Part shown: piece after piece, positions 63,801 to 64,000 of the stretch
Position numbering within the stretch: position 1 is the stretch's first letter
Layout: every line of letters begins with the position of its first letter
DNA from: Ustilago trichophora
Taxonomy: Eukaryota > Basidiomycota > Ustilaginomycetes > Ustilaginales > Ustilaginaceae
Assembly: GCA_900323505.1 (NCBI GenBank)
Contig: OOIN01000036.1
Span: forward strand, 62,001-126,000
DNA: 64,000 nt
Direction of reading: 5' to 3'
Position numbers and translations under genes: made by a program
Notes under the pieces: generated by a model
Database searches by the model: none
Told to the model about the DNA's origin: nothing
What the model saw: the letters and a program-made list of their open reading frames with translations, nothing else

Positions 63801-64000
63801 CATCTTTGGGCGAGTAGTCGAAGGCGAACGGACGCGAGGGGCAAGTCCAAAGAGCAGCATAGATGAGGTAGAAGATGGTGACACGACTGGCAAAGGAGAT
63901 GAGCCAACCGAAGAAGCCTCTGGACTTTTTGGTGTTCTGCTTGCGAGTCAAGTGGCGCGGTTTGTCGTCGAGTGGGAACTTGACAGGGGGAGTGGGGATG
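60830..64000 (-). CDS. Membrane protein with amphipathic-helix and Ala/Ser repeats (She10-like?), 5' truncated
   Basis: The gene runs off the right edge. Exons in the window are 63115 to beyond 64000 and 60830-62863, with a 251-nt GT-AG intron, giving at least 972 aa. A hydrophobic segment (GFFGWLISFASRVTIFYLIY) is followed by PVCRNLAQAHNQLAPIVKPY and many YxxPYxDxAxxY-like elements (RDISPYVDQAYQYS, RFYSLYVRPQLDRLLEKVYE). These resemble the She10/Osw7 family of yeast outer-spore-wall proteins. A long coiled coil follows (LLQLERQAIETSSAEVRRYA). The last 300 residues are an Ala/Ser repeat region with SASSIASVASKSA-type units and two ASRSAASA-GASP-PET-DYVE blocks. The She10 link is from memory of the motif style only. 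Many basidiomycete proteins of this layout carry no reliable functional name. Confidence 0.7.
61090..61450. repeat. Coding tandem repeats (SG-SSASS-ASVASKSA units)
   Basis: About five to six degenerate copies of a 54-66-bp unit, alternating roughly 22- and 18-residue forms, encode SGxSSASSxASVASKSA with or without an AEVVQ-type spacer. They lie in the C-terminal part of the minus-strand membrane protein. Confidence 0.75.

Overview
This window is nuclear DNA from a filamentous or dimorphic basidiomycete. A smut-type genome (Ustilaginales: Ustilago, Sporisorium or Pseudozyma-like) is the best guess. The guess rests on intron-poor genes with short GT-AG introns, very Ser/Ala-rich insertions in housekeeping proteins, long low-complexity pyrimidine-rich leaders, and fungal-type orthologues (lactate-monooxygenase-like enzyme, Nsp1, Bfr2, Dbp4, Smp3, Bud27, Ufd4). 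No species call is possible from the sequence alone. I see no rRNA, tRNA, transposon, CRISPR or viral sequence.

Layout. 0-6.3 kb: a 3' gene fragment (+), a PPxY-containing protein (-), a five-exon FMN alpha-hydroxy-acid oxidoreductase (+) and mitochondrial GatA (-). 6.3-11.3 kb: a 5 kb gap with ACAGT/ACTGT palindromes and a long C/T-rich leader before an orphan response regulator (+, 11.3-13.0). 14.1-18.5 kb: tropomyosin (ATG-only exon, 15-nt microexon and an unexplained open extension) and a C-terminal-motor kinesin-14 (+). 18.75-23 kb: BFR2/AATF (-) and nucleoporin NSP1 (+), divergent. 23.2-29.4 kb: a 1001-aa unknown (-), then mitochondrial ribosomal protein uL2m (-). 29.9-36 kb: a DNAJC9-like J-protein (-), the GPI mannosyltransferase SMP3 (+), a membrane-anchored unknown (-) and a Ser-rich putative GPI-anchored protein (+). 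36.1-52.4 kb: three large genes all on the minus strand. These are an unusual exopolyphosphatase-like/TTC27 fusion, BUD27/URI, and a UFD4/TRIP12 HECT ligase with a one-base frameshift inside the HECT domain. 54.6-64 kb: helicase DBP4 (-), an 881-aa probable mitochondrial protein (+), and a 5'-truncated membrane protein with Ala/Ser repeats (-).

Themes. Ribosome biogenesis and translation recur: BFR2 and DBP4 (partners in the small-subunit processome), BUD27/URI, uL2m and GatA. Actin and microtubule cytoskeleton genes (tropomyosin, kinesin-14) are adjacent. There is no operon logic; most neighbours are convergent or divergent pairs.

The most interesting points are four. (1) A single 1468-codon frame joins a catalytically degenerate exopolyphosphatase/DHH-like domain to TTC27. 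(2) A 147-codon frame continues tropomyosin past its stop, and a canonical in-phase 90-nt intron would remove that stop. (3) UFD4 has a homopolymer frameshift just upstream of the catalytic half of HECT. (4) A family of palindromic ACAGT pentamer tracts is concentrated in intergenic DNA.
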